Shown here in pieces: positions 1-9,568 of a stretch of DNA of 64,000 nucleotides. The position numbers were made by a program, and so were the translations under genes. Under the pieces are notes generated by a model. It made no database searches and was not told where the DNA came from. It worked only from the letters and a program-made list of their open reading frames with translations. Location of the stretch: positions 62,001-126,000 of the forward strand of contig NZ_SRJD01000004.1 in the NCBI RefSeq assembly GCF_004684935.1, read 5' to 3'. Origin of the DNA: Sporolactobacillus shoreae (lineage in GTDB: Bacteria; Bacillota; Bacilli; Bacillales; Sporolactobacillaceae). How positions within the stretch are numbered: the first letter of the stretch is position 1; every line of letters begins with the position of its first letter.

Positions 1-1056
1 AAGATCATCGACCGCTACAGCTCAGTTGAAAAACTGAGCCAGACACTTGCCGTGCATGTAATGGATTTCTTTTCCGGCACGATCGATGCCGCTTTCCTGG
101 CAAAACGGACCGGGGTGGGGAAGATGCATTATAAAATAGCTCTGACCCCGTCCTATTATATGGGAACATTTCAGAACCTCCAATCAAGCCTGGTGCAAAT
201 CGTGTTCCGGATGGTCAAAGATCCTGTTGCAGAAGAACGCCTGATTCATGCGATTAACAAGATAATCAGCCTGGAGCAGCAAATTGTGCTTGAAGTTTAT
301 GAAGCGGAGTATGCTGAAAATCTGAAAAAAGAATTCGAGGAAGGCCGTGACGATCTGAGATCGGCAATTGCACACGTTAGCGGCAATCTGACGCAGTTGT
401 CTTCTCAGACTCATGAATCCGTCCGCAATTTGCTTGAACGCTTTACTCAGGTCAGAGAAATGGTGCGGCAGGGCAACGAAGAAACCCGAAATGCCAAAGT
501 GCAGGCATCAGCAGGCAAGGCTCAGCTGGAGCAGCTTTTTGCTCAGGTCAATGATGCCAGCAGCTCAGTGAAGCAAATGGGCAAGATGGTCGAAAATCTG
601 GAAAATTCGTCACAAGAAATCGGACGCGTGACCGCTCTTGTCAAGGATATTTCGGAGCAGACAAACATACTTGCCCTTAATTCCGCCATCGAGGCCGCCA
701 GAGCCGGAGAATATGGGAAAGGCTTTACGGTTGTCTCACAGGAAATCAGGAAACTGGCAGAGGAAACCAATACAGCGATGGCCCAGATTTCTGAGCTGAC
801 AGCTAATTCTGCGACAGTCACTATGAACGTTGTGGAGTCACTGACCAAAACAGCCGGAATCATTGAAAAAGGGATGGGTGAATCAAAACAGACAGGCCAG
901 AAATTTGATGCGATCATCGCTTCCGTTGAACAGAACAGCGCGTTGTCCGAGAAAACGGATAAACATGTAGACGCCCTTGCGGAAATTGCCGATCATCTTG
1001 GCAAGGGAACGGAAACTCTGACAGGCTCTGTGGATCAGCTGATGAAGCAATTATAA
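1..1056 (+). CDS. hemAT: Heme-based aerotactic transducer HemAT (5' end missing)
   Basis: Globin-coupled soluble chemoreceptor that senses oxygen through heme and signals to CheA/CheW. The reading frame is open from base 1, so the start and roughly the first 80 residues lie outside the window; about 351 residues are visible. The first 100 or so resemble the second half of the HemAT globin domain ([18 protein letters not shown] and the helix after it). The remainder is a methyl-accepting signalling domain: a long coiled coil whose hairpin tip reads [20 protein letters not shown], near bases 640-705. No membrane segment is seen, as expected for this cytoplasmic receptor. It stands alone and ends at a strong terminator. 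Family assignment is firm; the missing N-terminus means the heme-binding histidine cannot be checked. Confidence 0.9.
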   Translation, partial: KIIDRYSSVEKLSQTLAVHVMDFFSGTIDAAFLAKRTGVGKMHYKIALTPSYYMGTFQNLQSSLVQIVFRMVKDPVAEERLIHAINKIISLEQQIVLEVYEAEYAENLKKEFEEGRDDLRSAIAHVSGNLTQLSSQTHESVRNLLERFTQVREMVRQGNEETRNAKVQASAGKAQLEQLFAQVNDASSSVKQMGKMVENLENSSQEIGRVTALVKDISEQTNILALNSAIEAARAGEYGKGFTVVSQEIRKLAEETNTAMAQISELTANSATVTMNVVESLTKTAGIIEKGMGESKQTGQKFDAIIASVEQNSALSEKTDKHVDALAEIADHLGKGTETLTGSVDQLMKQL

Positions 1057-1094
1057 CTAATGAGCCAATGGTTTAAATGCATTGAATAGACTGA

Positions 1095-1152
1095 AAAAAG
1101 AGAAACCACGCGAAATGTATCATCGTGTGGTTTCTCTTTATCTGTACTTTTT
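1095..1152 (+). terminator. Rho-independent terminator after hemAT
   Basis: Fifteen-base arms AAGAGAAACCACGCG and CGTGTGGTTTCTCTT (one G-U pair) separated by about 10 bases, followed by a T-rich tract at 1137-1155. Confidence 0.85.
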
Positions 1153-1167
1153 TTGAGAATCAATTCG

Positions 1168-1218
1168 TTGGCATTCGACACTTCCTTTTTGTACAATAAG
1201 ATTATTGATTCAATAATC
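1168..1218 (+). promoter_or_regulatory. Putative sigma-A promoter with palindromic operator for the moxR operon
   Basis: TTGGCA at 1168-1173 and TACAAT at 1192-1197 are 18 bp apart. Immediately downstream, at 1200-1218, lies a perfect palindrome with 8-bp arms GATTATTG/CAATAATC around ATT, where the transcription start should fall. The regulator is unknown. Confidence 0.5.
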
Positions 1219-1246
1219 AGATTTTAATGTGAAGCGGGGAAACGCG

Positions 1247-2212
1247 ATGACTCAGAGCCTTTCTGCAAATCAGTTAGTTTCGGATATGATTGAAAACGTT
1301 GAAACGGTTATCGTCGGGAAAAGGAATACGATCAGGATGATCACTGTCGCGCTGCTTGCTGGGGGCCATGTGCTGATCGAAGACATTCCTGGTGTAGGGA
1401 AAACAGTGCTCGTCCGTGCGATTGCCCGGTCTATTGGCGCTGAATTCAAACGAATTCAGTTCACTCCCGATTTGCTCCCGTCAGACATTACCGGTCTGTC
1501 GATATTCAATCAAAAAAACGGGGAATTTGAATTCAGGCCCGGTCCGTTAATGGGGAATGTCATTCTTGCCGATGAGATAAACCGTACATCACCGAAGACT
1601 CAGTCCGCTTTACTTGAGGGAATGGCTGAACGGCGGGTTACAGTGGACGGTGTGACAAGGCCCTTACCGGATCTGTTTTTTGTTATGGCGACACAGAATC
1701 CGATTGAGTACGAAGGCACTTATTCGCTTCCGGAAGCTCAGCTTGACCGTTTCCTGCTAAAGCTCTCCATGGGATACCCAAGCCGTACGGATGAGCTTGC
1801 TATTTTGGACAAGCATTCGGGTGAGGACCAGCTGGCGCAGATCAGGCCGGTGCTGACCGTTTCGGATATACTTGAACTTCGCCGGCAGGCGGAAAGTGTT
1901 TATGTTTCTGACAGTGTTAAAAATTATCTGCTCGATATTGTTATCGCGACAAGGAAGCATCCGATGATCGATCTGGGTGTCAGTCCGAGAGGATCGCTTG
2001 ATCTTCTGAAAGCGGCGCGCGCCTTTGCGTTCGTTGATCAGCGCAATTATGTTGTTCCTGATGACGTGAAAGCAGTCGCTCCGTTTGTGCTCGCCCACCG
2101 TATTATTTTACGGCAGGATGAAGCAGGCAGGGAAGGGGCGGCTAAAACAGTCATTGAAAAAATTATCGACCATATTGGTATCCCGGTAATGACGAGAGAA
2201 ATGATCCGATGA
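1247..2212 (+). CDS. MoxR-family AAA+ ATPase (YeaC-like)
   Basis: Chaperone-like AAA+ ATPase of the MoxR group, which usually works with von Willebrand or DUF58 proteins encoded next to it. Of 321 residues, Walker A DIPGVGKT is at about 46-53 and Walker B VILADEINR near 105-113; a sensor-type ATQNP motif follows. I start at the ATG at 1247 because GGGGA lies 6 bases before it; an in-frame GTG 18 bases earlier has no ribosome site. The stop overlaps the next start by 4 bases (ATGA), so it is translationally coupled to the DUF58 gene. The same trio (yeaC-yeaD-yebA) occurs in B. subtilis. The substrate is not known. Confidence 0.9.
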   Translation: MTQSLSANQLVSDMIENVETVIVGKRNTIRMITVALLAGGHVLIEDIPGVGKTVLVRAIARSIGAEFKRIQFTPDLLPSDITGLSIFNQKNGEFEFRPGPLMGNVILADEINRTSPKTQSALLEGMAERRVTVDGVTRPLPDLFFVMATQNPIEYEGTYSLPEAQLDRFLLKLSMGYPSRTDELAILDKHSGEDQLAQIRPVLTVSDILELRRQAESVYVSDSVKNYLLDIVIATRKHPMIDLGVSPRGSLDLLKAARAFAFVDQRNYVVPDDVKAVAPFVLAHRIILRQDEAGREGAAKTVIEKIIDHIGIPVMTREMIR

Positions 2213-3393
2213 GCCGCTTTTTGTCACCGCTCCGCTATTTTAAAAATAAGGGCATTCCAAGACTTTGGATTATTTTCCTGGTCATCGGCCTGATGTTCTA
2301 TTTCGCCATGGTTCAGGGCGGCTTCATCAGTTGGTTTATTTTCTACGCCTTTCTTCCCGTCGCAGGTTACATTTTGATTCTTCTTTTCTACCCTTTCAAG
2401 TCCATAATAGCGTCGCGGGTGATCCAGAATACGCAACTATTCGCGGGAGACACGCTGCACCTACGGATCATTTTGAGGCGAAAACTTCCGATACCTTTTT
2501 TTCTCGTCACCGTCTGTGAGGCAGAGGAAGATGAAGGGAACGCAAGACCCGGCGCTTCTGTTTCCGGCACTTTTTTGTGGCTTGGAACGCGTGCCTCTTT
2601 TTCCTGCTCGATTCCTGATATAAAGCGCGGAAAACATACTTTCTCTTCCATCGAGTTGAAAACAGAGGATCCATTCGGATTTTACCGTAAAAGGGTAAGG
2701 ATATCCTGCGAGAGCGTCATCATTGTTTATCCGAAGGTGCGGCCTGTCGGATTTTCTGAAAACAGGCCGGGAAAAGCTTTTAACCCCCTTTCCCAGGACA
2801 CCGATTTTTCTCAGTTCAGCGGGCTCCGGGCTTATCAGCCCAGCGACAGGTTGTCTTGGCTGGACTGGAAATCCACAGCTAAAACAAGCCACCTAGTAAC
2901 GAAGCAGTATGAACCCGAAGGAGAAAGTCAGGCTTCCGTTGTTTTTGTTTCACACGAATTCGATTCAGACGAGTTATTTGAGAGAGGGGTATCTTTTACA
3001 GCCTCACTTGTTCAAACACTTCTCCGGAATCATTTTAACGTACGGCTGACCTGCGGTGCTGTTAGTCAAACTCTGCTGATCAGACAAAATAACCGGAAAG
3101 AATGGTCAGAAGCTTTTCTGATGCTTGCGGAACTCACAAAAAAAGATGCATTGAGGTCCGGCGATGTTCCGATCTCAAACAGGGAAAAAAGGGCGGGTTT
3201 TGCCGTCAGTACGGATCCTGAAATAGTTGAAAAGCTTGGCAGAAATGCCCGTTCCTCCGGCCTGTCTCAGACCTTGTTCTATGTTTCCAACCGCAATCAG
3301 GGGGAAAGCGTGAGCCGATATGCTTCATTGTTTTCCGCAATTTTTATTGTTTCTAGTGACGACTTCGGAAAAATTCTGAAGGCGGGGATTTGA
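2209..3393 (+). CDS. DUF58 domain protein (YeaD-like)
   Basis: Membrane-anchored DUF58 protein of 394 residues. Two hydrophobic segments lie near residues 20-60. The DUF58 signature FSGLRAYQPSDRLSWLDWKS is at about 202-221, in the middle of the protein and followed by a von Willebrand-like C-terminal half. Start ATG overlaps the moxR stop by 4 bases, and the next gene begins 1 base after its stop, so the three form one operon. DUF58 proteins are thought to be partners of MoxR ATPases in assembly or maturation of secreted or envelope complexes; no specific function can be deduced here. Confidence 0.85.
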   Translation: MSRFLSPLRYFKNKGIPRLWIIFLVIGLMFYFAMVQGGFISWFIFYAFLPVAGYILILLFYPFKSIIASRVIQNTQLFAGDTLHLRIILRRKLPIPFFLVTVCEAEEDEGNARPGASVSGTFLWLGTRASFSCSIPDIKRGKHTFSSIELKTEDPFGFYRKRVRISCESVIIVYPKVRPVGFSENRPGKAFNPLSQDTDFSQFSGLRAYQPSDRLSWLDWKSTAKTSHLVTKQYEPEGESQASVVFVSHEFDSDELFERGVSFTASLVQTLLRNHFNVRLTCGAVSQTLLIRQNNRKEWSEAFLMLAELTKKDALRSGDVPISNREKRAGFAVSTDPEIVEKLGRNARSSGLSQTLFYVSNRNQGESVSRYASLFSAIFIVSSDDFGKILKAGI

Positions 3394-3394
3394 T

Positions 3395-5692
3395 ATGCCG
3401 AATGTTTCAAATCGATGGCTTCGAGCGGTGATCCTTGCGCTGGGCATCTTTATTTTTTGGGAATGTATGAAGCCAGTCACGGAGCTGACAATTCTCCAGA
3501 GTCAAACCTTTCTATTCCTGTTTCTAGTCATTTTGGTGCTGCTGTTCTATTTTCAGCTGCCCCTCTGGCTCATCGGGTTGTCTGGGGTCATTCTGACCGG
3601 CTACGGCATTCATTTCTATTTTTACAGAAATGAACCGTATTTAAGCGCTCAGTGGATTCTATCGGCTGCCAGGGCTATTGGCGATAATGCTCTTTTAGTC
3701 TGGAGCGGAGATCTTGCGGATCTGTCTGATCTTTTCAGTGCTTTCCTCTTTTTCGTATTATTGTGGCTGGTTTGTTTTGTTGTGGCGCATTGGCTGAAAA
3801 CGGGACGGCTCTATATGTTCTTCTTCCTGGCAGTCACAAGTCTCAGCATGATTGACACATTTACCTATTACAAAACGCAGCAATCCATAGTCTATGTCGC
3901 GGCGGCAGGGCTTCTTATTCTTGGCGTTCAGAGATACATCGTGATGCGGAGTCGTACCTCTGAGGCTCGCGGGCGGCAGTCCGTCGGGAAATGGATCATC
4001 GCGCTGGCCATTGCCGGATTGTTGCTCGTTTTTCTCGGTTTTGCCGGGCCGAAGCCTGGTCCGCAGTGGCCCAGTCCGATTTTATATTTGCAGAATAAGG
4101 GATGGCTCGGAGTTAACACAGCTGGCTCGTTTTTTTCGGCAGGCCAGCGTATCGGTTATGATGCGGACGATACCCATCTGGGTGGCTCACTCGGGATGGA
4201 TTCGACAGTCCTTTTCACCGCTCATGTAAGCGGCGGGTCAAACTACTGGCGTGTCGCTTCGAAGGATGTCTATACCGGAAAAGGCTGGGAAAGCAGCGGC
4301 GGGAGCTACTCTCCTCTGATGCAGCCTTCGGGAGAAAGAGCCTTCTCGCTTTATGGAAGCAGTACGAAAGTAGCCAAGGAAACAGCCACTGTTTCTTTTT
4401 CAGCGGCAAGCCCGCCGATCCTGCCTTACATCGGACAACTGGCGGCCATCAACGTGCCGGGGAAGCAGCTGAAGATGAATCCGTTGGCGGGACAGGTGCT
4501 GACGCGCGACGAAAGCCGGGCGAAATCGGAACAAATCAGTTATCTTGAGCCGATCTACCAGTTGCAGGCACTGAGAAATACAACACCGGGAACGGATCCG
4601 CCTCTGGTACGGGAGCAGGATCTGCAGCTGCCCAAAGAGCTGCCCAACCGTGTGCGAACGCTGGCCTCCCGAATTACAGCCGGTGAAAATAACCGATATG
4701 ACAAAGTCATGGCCGTCCTCAGATATCTGAAGTCATCAAGGTTCACCTATTCGACCACACAAGTTTCCCGCCCAGCGAGGAATCAGGATTACGTCGATCA
4801 ATTTCTTTTTGATACACGCGTCGGCTACTGTGATAATTTTTCAACATCAATGGTTGTTCTTCTAAGATCTGCAGGCATACCGGCACGATGGGTTAAAGGA
4901 TTTTCAGGCGGCACTTACAGCGGGGAAGCCATGGACACCGTCGGGGACAAAAAGGTGTCCCGATCTGTCTATGAAATCAGAAACGCGGACGCGCATTCAT
5001 GGGTTGAAGCCTATTTTCCTGGGAGCGGTTGGGTAAGCTTTGAACCAACTCCGACTTTTGCCGATCCAGGCCGGTTTACAAATGCGGCGCAGGGAAATGG
5101 AAAAACATCATCCGCGGGTCGGACAAACACTGCGGAACGAAGCACAGCCGCAACCGGGCAGCAAACCCGACCGCAGCGTCAGCAGGCACAGACCAAGCAG
5201 ACGCAGAATAGCGCGGGGATGAACCGTCAGCAGGCAAAGACCAAAGCGGCCGTCACTCATTCCGCAGGGAAGCAATTCACAGCCAAGTCTTCGAACAATA
5301 AATGGAAAACTTTTGGTCTGATCGTCGTGTTGGTCATTACCGGAACGGCTGTACTCGCTTTTATGACACGGAAAAAATGGCTGTCCTGGATCTATGTTAG
5401 AAAGCTGTCAAGGGTTTCTGTCAGAGATGTGCATTCTTTTAATAGCGCGTATACCGACCTGAACCGACTTTTAGGATTTATGGGAATACGACGCGAAAAT
5501 ACGCAGACACTTCGTGAATTCTCCGAAAGGGTTGACCGGAGGCTTTCAGGAAATAATATGACGCAGCTGACCGGATATTATGAACGGCTCGTTTATGCAG
5601 ACCAGATCCGCATTTCGAACGAAGAACAGGTTGAAATCGGAATGCTGTTCAGGAAGATTGCTGCTCAATTGACTGACAAAAAGAAAAACTGA
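3395..5692 (+). CDS. Transglutaminase-like membrane protein (YebA-like)
   Basis: Membrane protein of 765 residues: five to seven transmembrane helices in the first 220, an extracellular transglutaminase-core domain, a low-complexity Gln/Thr/Ala-rich linker (about 560-635), another helix near 640-660 and a C-terminal DUF4129-type cytoplasmic tail. The catalytic Cys is about residue 479 (VGYCDNFS) and His about 534 (DAHSWVEAYFP); the third position reads FEPTP, with Glu where classical enzymes have Asp. Whether it is a protease, a crosslinker or a binding module is unknown. It is the last gene of the moxR/DUF58 operon and is followed by a terminator. Confidence 0.85.
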   Translation: MPNVSNRWLRAVILALGIFIFWECMKPVTELTILQSQTFLFLFLVILVLLFYFQLPLWLIGLSGVILTGYGIHFYFYRNEPYLSAQWILSAARAIGDNALLVWSGDLADLSDLFSAFLFFVLLWLVCFVVAHWLKTGRLYMFFFLAVTSLSMIDTFTYYKTQQSIVYVAAAGLLILGVQRYIVMRSRTSEARGRQSVGKWIIALAIAGLLLVFLGFAGPKPGPQWPSPILYLQNKGWLGVNTAGSFFSAGQRIGYDADDTHLGGSLGMDSTVLFTAHVSGGSNYWRVASKDVYTGKGWESSGGSYSPLMQPSGERAFSLYGSSTKVAKETATVSFSAASPPILPYIGQLAAINVPGKQLKMNPLAGQVLTRDESRAKSEQISYLEPIYQLQALRNTTPGTDPPLVREQDLQLPKELPNRVRTLASRITAGENNRYDKVMAVLRYLKSSRFTYSTTQVSRPARNQDYVDQFLFDTRVGYCDNFSTSMVVLLRSAGIPARWVKGFSGGTYSGEAMDTVGDKKVSRSVYEIRNADAHSWVEAYFPGSGWVSFEPTPTFADPGRFTNAAQGNGKTSSAGRTNTAERSTAATGQQTRPQRQQAQTKQTQNSAGMNRQQAKTKAAVTHSAGKQFTAKSSNNKWKTFGLIVVLVITGTAVLAFMTRKKWLSWIYVRKLSRVSVRDVHSFNSAYTDLNRLLGFMGIRRENTQTLREFSERVDRRLSGNNMTQLTGYYERLVYADQIRISNEEQVEIGMLFRKIAAQLTDKKKN

Positions 5693-5730
5693 CTGCCTCC
5701 CATTTTTCAAAGAGAAAACAGAATTAGTTT

Positions 5731-5775
5731 ACGGCCCGAAAAATTGCCTGATCGTGATTTTTCGGGCCTTTTTTC
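5731..5775 (+). terminator. Rho-independent terminator of the moxR operon
   Basis: GGCCCGAAAAA and TTTTTCGGGCC form an 11-bp stem with a 14-base loop, followed directly by six T. Confidence 0.9.
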
Positions 5776-5883
5776 TGTCGTCTTCTGTCTCCTGACAGGG
5801 TGTTATTATGGGGAGCCGGTTCATATGATGAAAAAGAAGCAGCGGCCCGAGAAGAATTCGGCCCGGAAAGGATGCTAGGGCGC

Positions 5884-7299
5884 ATGAAAAGCGAAGAACT
5901 AAAAGCACTCGAAAAATCAATCGATCAGATCACTGAAATTGCAGAAGGCTTCGGACTCGATTTTTACCCGATGCGTTATGAAATCTGCCCCGCGGAAATC
6001 ATTTACACCTTTGGCGCCTACGGAATGCCGACCCGATTTTCCCATTGGAGCTTCGGCAAACAGTTTTATAAAATGAAAATGCAGTATGATCTCGGACTGA
6101 GCAAAATTTATGAACTAGTCATCAACTCAGACCCTTGCTATGCATTTTTGCTGAATACAAACAGCCTGATCCAGAATAAAATGATCGTTGCCCACGTTCT
6201 GGCTCATTGCGACTTTTTCAAGAATAACGTCCGGTTTGTCAATACACGTCGGGATATGGTTGAAAGCATGAGCGCGACGGCGGAACGGATTCACCAGTAT
6301 GAAGAGCAATACGGCCGAAAAAAAGTGGAAAAGTTTATTGACGCCGTTCTGGCGATTCAGGAGCATGTGGATCCGCGTATCATTCGCAAGGGTGACTGGC
6401 TGGACAATAAACCCGGAAGACCTGTGAAGAAGCGGAAACGCCCGCTTTCCGCCTATCAGGATTTGCTCAATCTGGATGAAGCGCAAGAGGTACAGCAAGA
6501 AGAAGCTAAAGAGAAATTTCCCAAAAGGCCGGAGAAGGATCTGCTGTTCTTTATCGAGGAATACAGCAGGAAGCTGGAGGACTGGCAGCGCGACATCTTA
6601 ACCATGCTCAGAGAAGAGATGCTCTACTTCTGGCCGCAGCTCGAGACAAAAATCATGAACGAAGGCTGGGCCTCATTCTGGCATGCCCGCATCATGCGTG
6701 AACTTGACATGACTTCGGATGAGGCGGTTGAGTTTGCCAAACTGAACGCTCAGGTCGTTCAACCTTCCCGGCAGAGCATTAATCCATATTATCTTGGTCT
6801 TAAAATTTTTGAAGATATTGAAGAAAAGTATAATCACCCGAGTAAAGAGATGATTGAAACCGGGGTTAAAGAGGGATCAGGCCGTGAAAAAATGTTTGAA
6901 GTCCGCGAACTGGAATCCGATCAATCATTCATCCGTAATTATCTGAGCAAGGACCTTGTCCAGCGCGAAGATCTCTTTCTTTTCGAAAAGAAAGGAGATA
7001 ATTACACGATCACAGACAAGGACTGGGAAAATGTCCGTGATCAACTTGTTTCAATGCGGGTGAACGGCGGTTTTCCTTACATTGTCGTGGAGAACGGGGA
7101 TTATCGGGAGAACGGCGAATTACTGCTCATGCACCGATACGAAGGGATCGAGTTGGATGTCCGGGACATGGAAGGCGTGCTGAACTATGTCTTTCAGCTC
7201 TGGGGCAGAGCTGTCCACCTTCAGACCGTTATTGACGGACATCTGACGCTGTTCAGCTGCGAGAACGGCGAGGTCCACAGGAAAAGGGTGGAGGAGTAG
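5884..7299 (+). CDS. spoVR: SpoVR family stage V sporulation protein
   Basis: SpoVR is made in the mother cell and contributes to spore cortex formation in B. subtilis. The 471-residue protein matches the family's usual length of about 470 and its opening ([20 protein letters not shown]), followed by the conserved [20 protein letters not shown] stretch near residues 29-48. I chose ATG 5884, with GGAAAGGA 11 bases upstream; the frame stays open upstream to 5800, but those residues do not resemble the family. It is a single gene between terminators. Biochemical function is not established, though related proteins occur with YeaG kinase operons in Proteobacteria. Confidence 0.9.
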   Translation: MKSEELKALEKSIDQITEIAEGFGLDFYPMRYEICPAEIIYTFGAYGMPTRFSHWSFGKQFYKMKMQYDLGLSKIYELVINSDPCYAFLLNTNSLIQNKMIVAHVLAHCDFFKNNVRFVNTRRDMVESMSATAERIHQYEEQYGRKKVEKFIDAVLAIQEHVDPRIIRKGDWLDNKPGRPVKKRKRPLSAYQDLLNLDEAQEVQQEEAKEKFPKRPEKDLLFFIEEYSRKLEDWQRDILTMLREEMLYFWPQLETKIMNEGWASFWHARIMRELDMTSDEAVEFAKLNAQVVQPSRQSINPYYLGLKIFEDIEEKYNHPSKEMIETGVKEGSGREKMFEVRELESDQSFIRNYLSKDLVQREDLFLFEKKGDNYTITDKDWENVRDQLVSMRVNGGFPYIVVENGDYRENGELLLMHRYEGIELDVRDMEGVLNYVFQLWGRAVHLQTVIDGHLTLFSCENGEVHRKRVEE

Positions 7300-7463
7300 G
7301 CTTAAGATTTCTATAGGGCAAATAGTTGCACCTTACAGCAAAGAAAGTGATCAAATCGGCTCACAATGGGTTGAATTTCGCTGATATTCGACAAACAAAG
7401 GGAGATATATTACTTCACATCTTTATTTATATTTGAACCTTGTTATTATCAATCACCCTCTGC

Positions 7464-7498
7464 AGCCGAAGGATATTTATTCCTTCGGTTGTTTGCTT
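7464..7498 (+). terminator. Terminator-like hairpin downstream of spoVR
   Basis: CAGCCGAAGGA and TCCTTCGGTTG pair over 11 bases (one G-U) with a 7-base loop; a T-rich but interrupted tail follows. It lies 165 bases after the spoVR stop. Confidence 0.65.
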
Positions 7499-7695
7499 CT
7501 TGGCGATGTTAAATTTTATTGTTGGATTGATCAATAGCAATAAAGTTATTTTCTCATATTGCCATTTCTATTTTCTTACGAAGATTTCACGACAGTTTTT
7601 CTGCGTCCTTATAGTGGAGAAGGCATAGTTTTACTGTGAAACTGACGGAGACTGGGTAATAGAGTCATCATTCGTCAGTTAGATCGAATCAAACT

Positions 7696-7762
7696 AATGC
7701 ACCGAAATTGCATCTTTGGTGCTTAGTTTAATTAAGTGCATTTCTATAACTTTCGGTGCATT
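7696..7762. repeat. 12-bp perfect inverted repeat
   Basis: AATGCACCGAAA at 7696-7707 and its exact complement TTTCGGTGCATT at 7751-7762, 43 bases apart. An inner GCACC/GGTGC pair (7699-7703 with 7718-7722) could form an alternative hairpin. Located 130 bases before the ABC transporter genes. Confidence 0.6.
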
Positions 7763-7893
7763 TAAAATTTAAATTTATGGGATTAAATTTTTTAATTATC
7801 TTTAAAATGTTGCGAATTTTTTATATCATTAGTACAAATCTATTCAATCACTAAATCTATGACAAAAAAAGGGCTTTAATTGGAAGTGACAAG

Positions 7894-8811
7894 ATGGAAC
7901 CGGTCATTCAAGTGAAAAATCTATCCAAAAAATTTTCAAACGTGCTGGCAGTTAAAAATATCTCATTTTCCGTACATTCTGGTGAAGTTTTCGGGATTAT
8001 CGGTCCGAATGGTGCTGGTAAAACGACAACCATTGAGATCATCGAGGGACTTCAGGTACAGACACGTGGATCGGTTCAGGTTCTGGGGCTTGATCCGAAG
8101 AAAAATGTTTCAAAGATCCGGGAACAGATTGGTGTTATGTTCCAGCATACCGAACTGCAACGGAAAATCAAAGTATGGGAAGCCGTGGATCTGTTTTCAA
8201 ACTTTTATTCGCACAATATTTCTGTTGAAGACGCTCTCCATAGACTGAATCTCGAACCGTACCGGAACCACTATTTCAGTCAACTCTCCGGCGGCTGGAA
8301 GCAAAAGGTGCTGCTGACGCTTGCCACTTTGCATGCCCCGAAGATTCTCTTTCTTGACGAGCCCAGTGCAGGACTTGATCCGAATTCACGCCGGGATTTG
8401 TGGCACTTGATCCTCTTATTACGTGATCAAGGAACGACAATCATTCTGACGACTCATTACATGGAGGAGGCGGAGCGATTATGTGACCGAATTGCTTTGA
8501 TCAATCATGGTAAACTGGTTGGTCTCGACACGCCCGAAAGTTTAATCGCTCACCTTACAAAAGAAAAATCACTTATTATTCAGGGGGAGTCGATTGATTT
8601 GACAGAACTGAAGGCGCTGCCATCAGTAATGAAAGCAGTGCCGAGTAAAGAGATGATTCGCCTGACGGTGACGGACTTCCAGAAAGCCAGTTTTGAGGTC
8701 TTCTCTCTTGCTACCCGGTTGAATTGGAAAATCGATGATTTTCGTTATGACAGGGGAACGCTTGACGATCTGTTTGCACAGCTGTCAACAGAGAAGGAGG
8801 GAATGTTATGA
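7894..8811 (+). CDS. ABC transporter ATP-binding protein (ABC-2 type exporter)
   Basis: ATPase subunit of 305 residues for an exporter with the permease encoded next. Walker A GPNGAGKT is at 37-44, the signature LSGGWKQ near 131 (Trp replaces the usual Gln), Walker B KILFLDEP near 150, and the H-loop TTHYMEEAE follows. A C-terminal extension of about 90 residues after the nucleotide-binding domain is typical of DrrA/NatA-type drug or antibiotic exporters. GGAAGTG precedes the ATG. The stop overlaps the permease start by 4 bases. The substrate cannot be read from the sequence. Confidence 0.88.
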   Translation: MEPVIQVKNLSKKFSNVLAVKNISFSVHSGEVFGIIGPNGAGKTTTIEIIEGLQVQTRGSVQVLGLDPKKNVSKIREQIGVMFQHTELQRKIKVWEAVDLFSNFYSHNISVEDALHRLNLEPYRNHYFSQLSGGWKQKVLLTLATLHAPKILFLDEPSAGLDPNSRRDLWHLILLLRDQGTTIILTTHYMEEAERLCDRIALINHGKLVGLDTPESLIAHLTKEKSLIIQGESIDLTELKALPSVMKAVPSKEMIRLTVTDFQKASFEVFSLATRLNWKIDDFRYDRGTLDDLFAQLSTEKEGML

Positions 8812-9548
8812 AGGCACTGATGAAAATGACTGCTGTCGAGATGAAACTTTTTTTTCGTGATCCCCAATCTCTTTTTTGGACCTTTTTGTTTCCTTTCATC
8901 ACTATTTATCTGCTCGGTTTTTTGTTTGGAGGCAGCCAGGTCGGCAATGTGGCTTACAAGCAGCTGCTGATCCCCAACATGATGGCCTTAACGCTAACCA
9001 GCACGTCTCTCTTTATACTTGGAATGAGGATTGTAAATTATAAAGAATCTGGTCTGTTAAGGACTTATCAAATCACGCCTCTGGGTGCCGGCCGCATGAT
9101 CGGGGCTTTCTGTATCATGGGTCTTGTTGTCTTTCTTTTCAGCATGCTAATCGCTTATCTGAGCGGGTGGCTCCTGTACGGCATTCGGACACCTGTTCAC
9201 ATAATCGGTTTTTGGGGTGCTACACTGCTGTGTACATTGGGCATGTTTCCGCTCGGTATTCTGTTGACGGGCTTCAGTTCAACGATGGAAGGGGCGGCGG
9301 GGATTGGCACACTAGCATTGAACGTCCAGCTTCTTCTTTCTGGAGGCGTCATTCCTTATCAGCTACTCCCACTTCCACTTCCACTTAAGATTCTGGCTAA
9401 GTGTCTACCGCTCCATTATGTTAATGATCTGTTAACTGCTGAATGGACAGGACAATCTGTCAATTTTCTTAGCCTTGATGTTGGGATTCTTGCCGGAATG
9501 GCTGTTCTTTTCAGCGTATTATCAATCCGTTTCTTTCGCTGGTCATAA
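8808..9548 (+). CDS. ABC-2 type transporter permease
   Basis: Membrane subunit of 246 residues with about six predicted helices. The N-terminus (MKMTAVEMKLFFRDPQSLFW) is the typical ABC-2 amphipathic start before helix 1. It is coupled to the ATPase gene by an ATGA overlap and preceded by GGAGGG. Several ABC-2 permeases are longer (about 370), with a large extracellular loop that is absent here. It is followed 20 bases later by a 42-residue membrane protein. The exported compound is unknown; drug or peptide export is plausible. Confidence 0.85.
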   Translation: MKALMKMTAVEMKLFFRDPQSLFWTFLFPFITIYLLGFLFGGSQVGNVAYKQLLIPNMMALTLTSTSLFILGMRIVNYKESGLLRTYQITPLGAGRMIGAFCIMGLVVFLFSMLIAYLSGWLLYGIRTPVHIIGFWGATLLCTLGMFPLGILLTGFSSTMEGAAGIGTLALNVQLLLSGGVIPYQLLPLPLPLKILAKCLPLHYVNDLLTAEWTGQSVNFLSLDVGILAGMAVLFSVLSIRFFRWS

Positions 9549-9568
9549 AAAATAAGGAAGGAAGTCAA

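Larger units (their letters stand above)
7300..7893. other. AT-rich intergenic region with hairpins and a promoter
   Basis: Contains a terminator-like hairpin (7464-7495), a 12-bp perfect inverted repeat (7696-7762) and a possible sigma-A promoter for the ABC transporter: TTGCGA at 7810-7815 and TACAAA at 7833-7838, 17 bp apart. A 62-codon frame at 7440-7628 has no ribosome site and runs through the hairpin, so I do not call it. Confidence 0.5.

Noticed and set aside
7440-7628. 62-codon plus-strand frame after spoVR
   Set aside because: No ribosome site, AT-rich, and it runs through a terminator-like hairpin.
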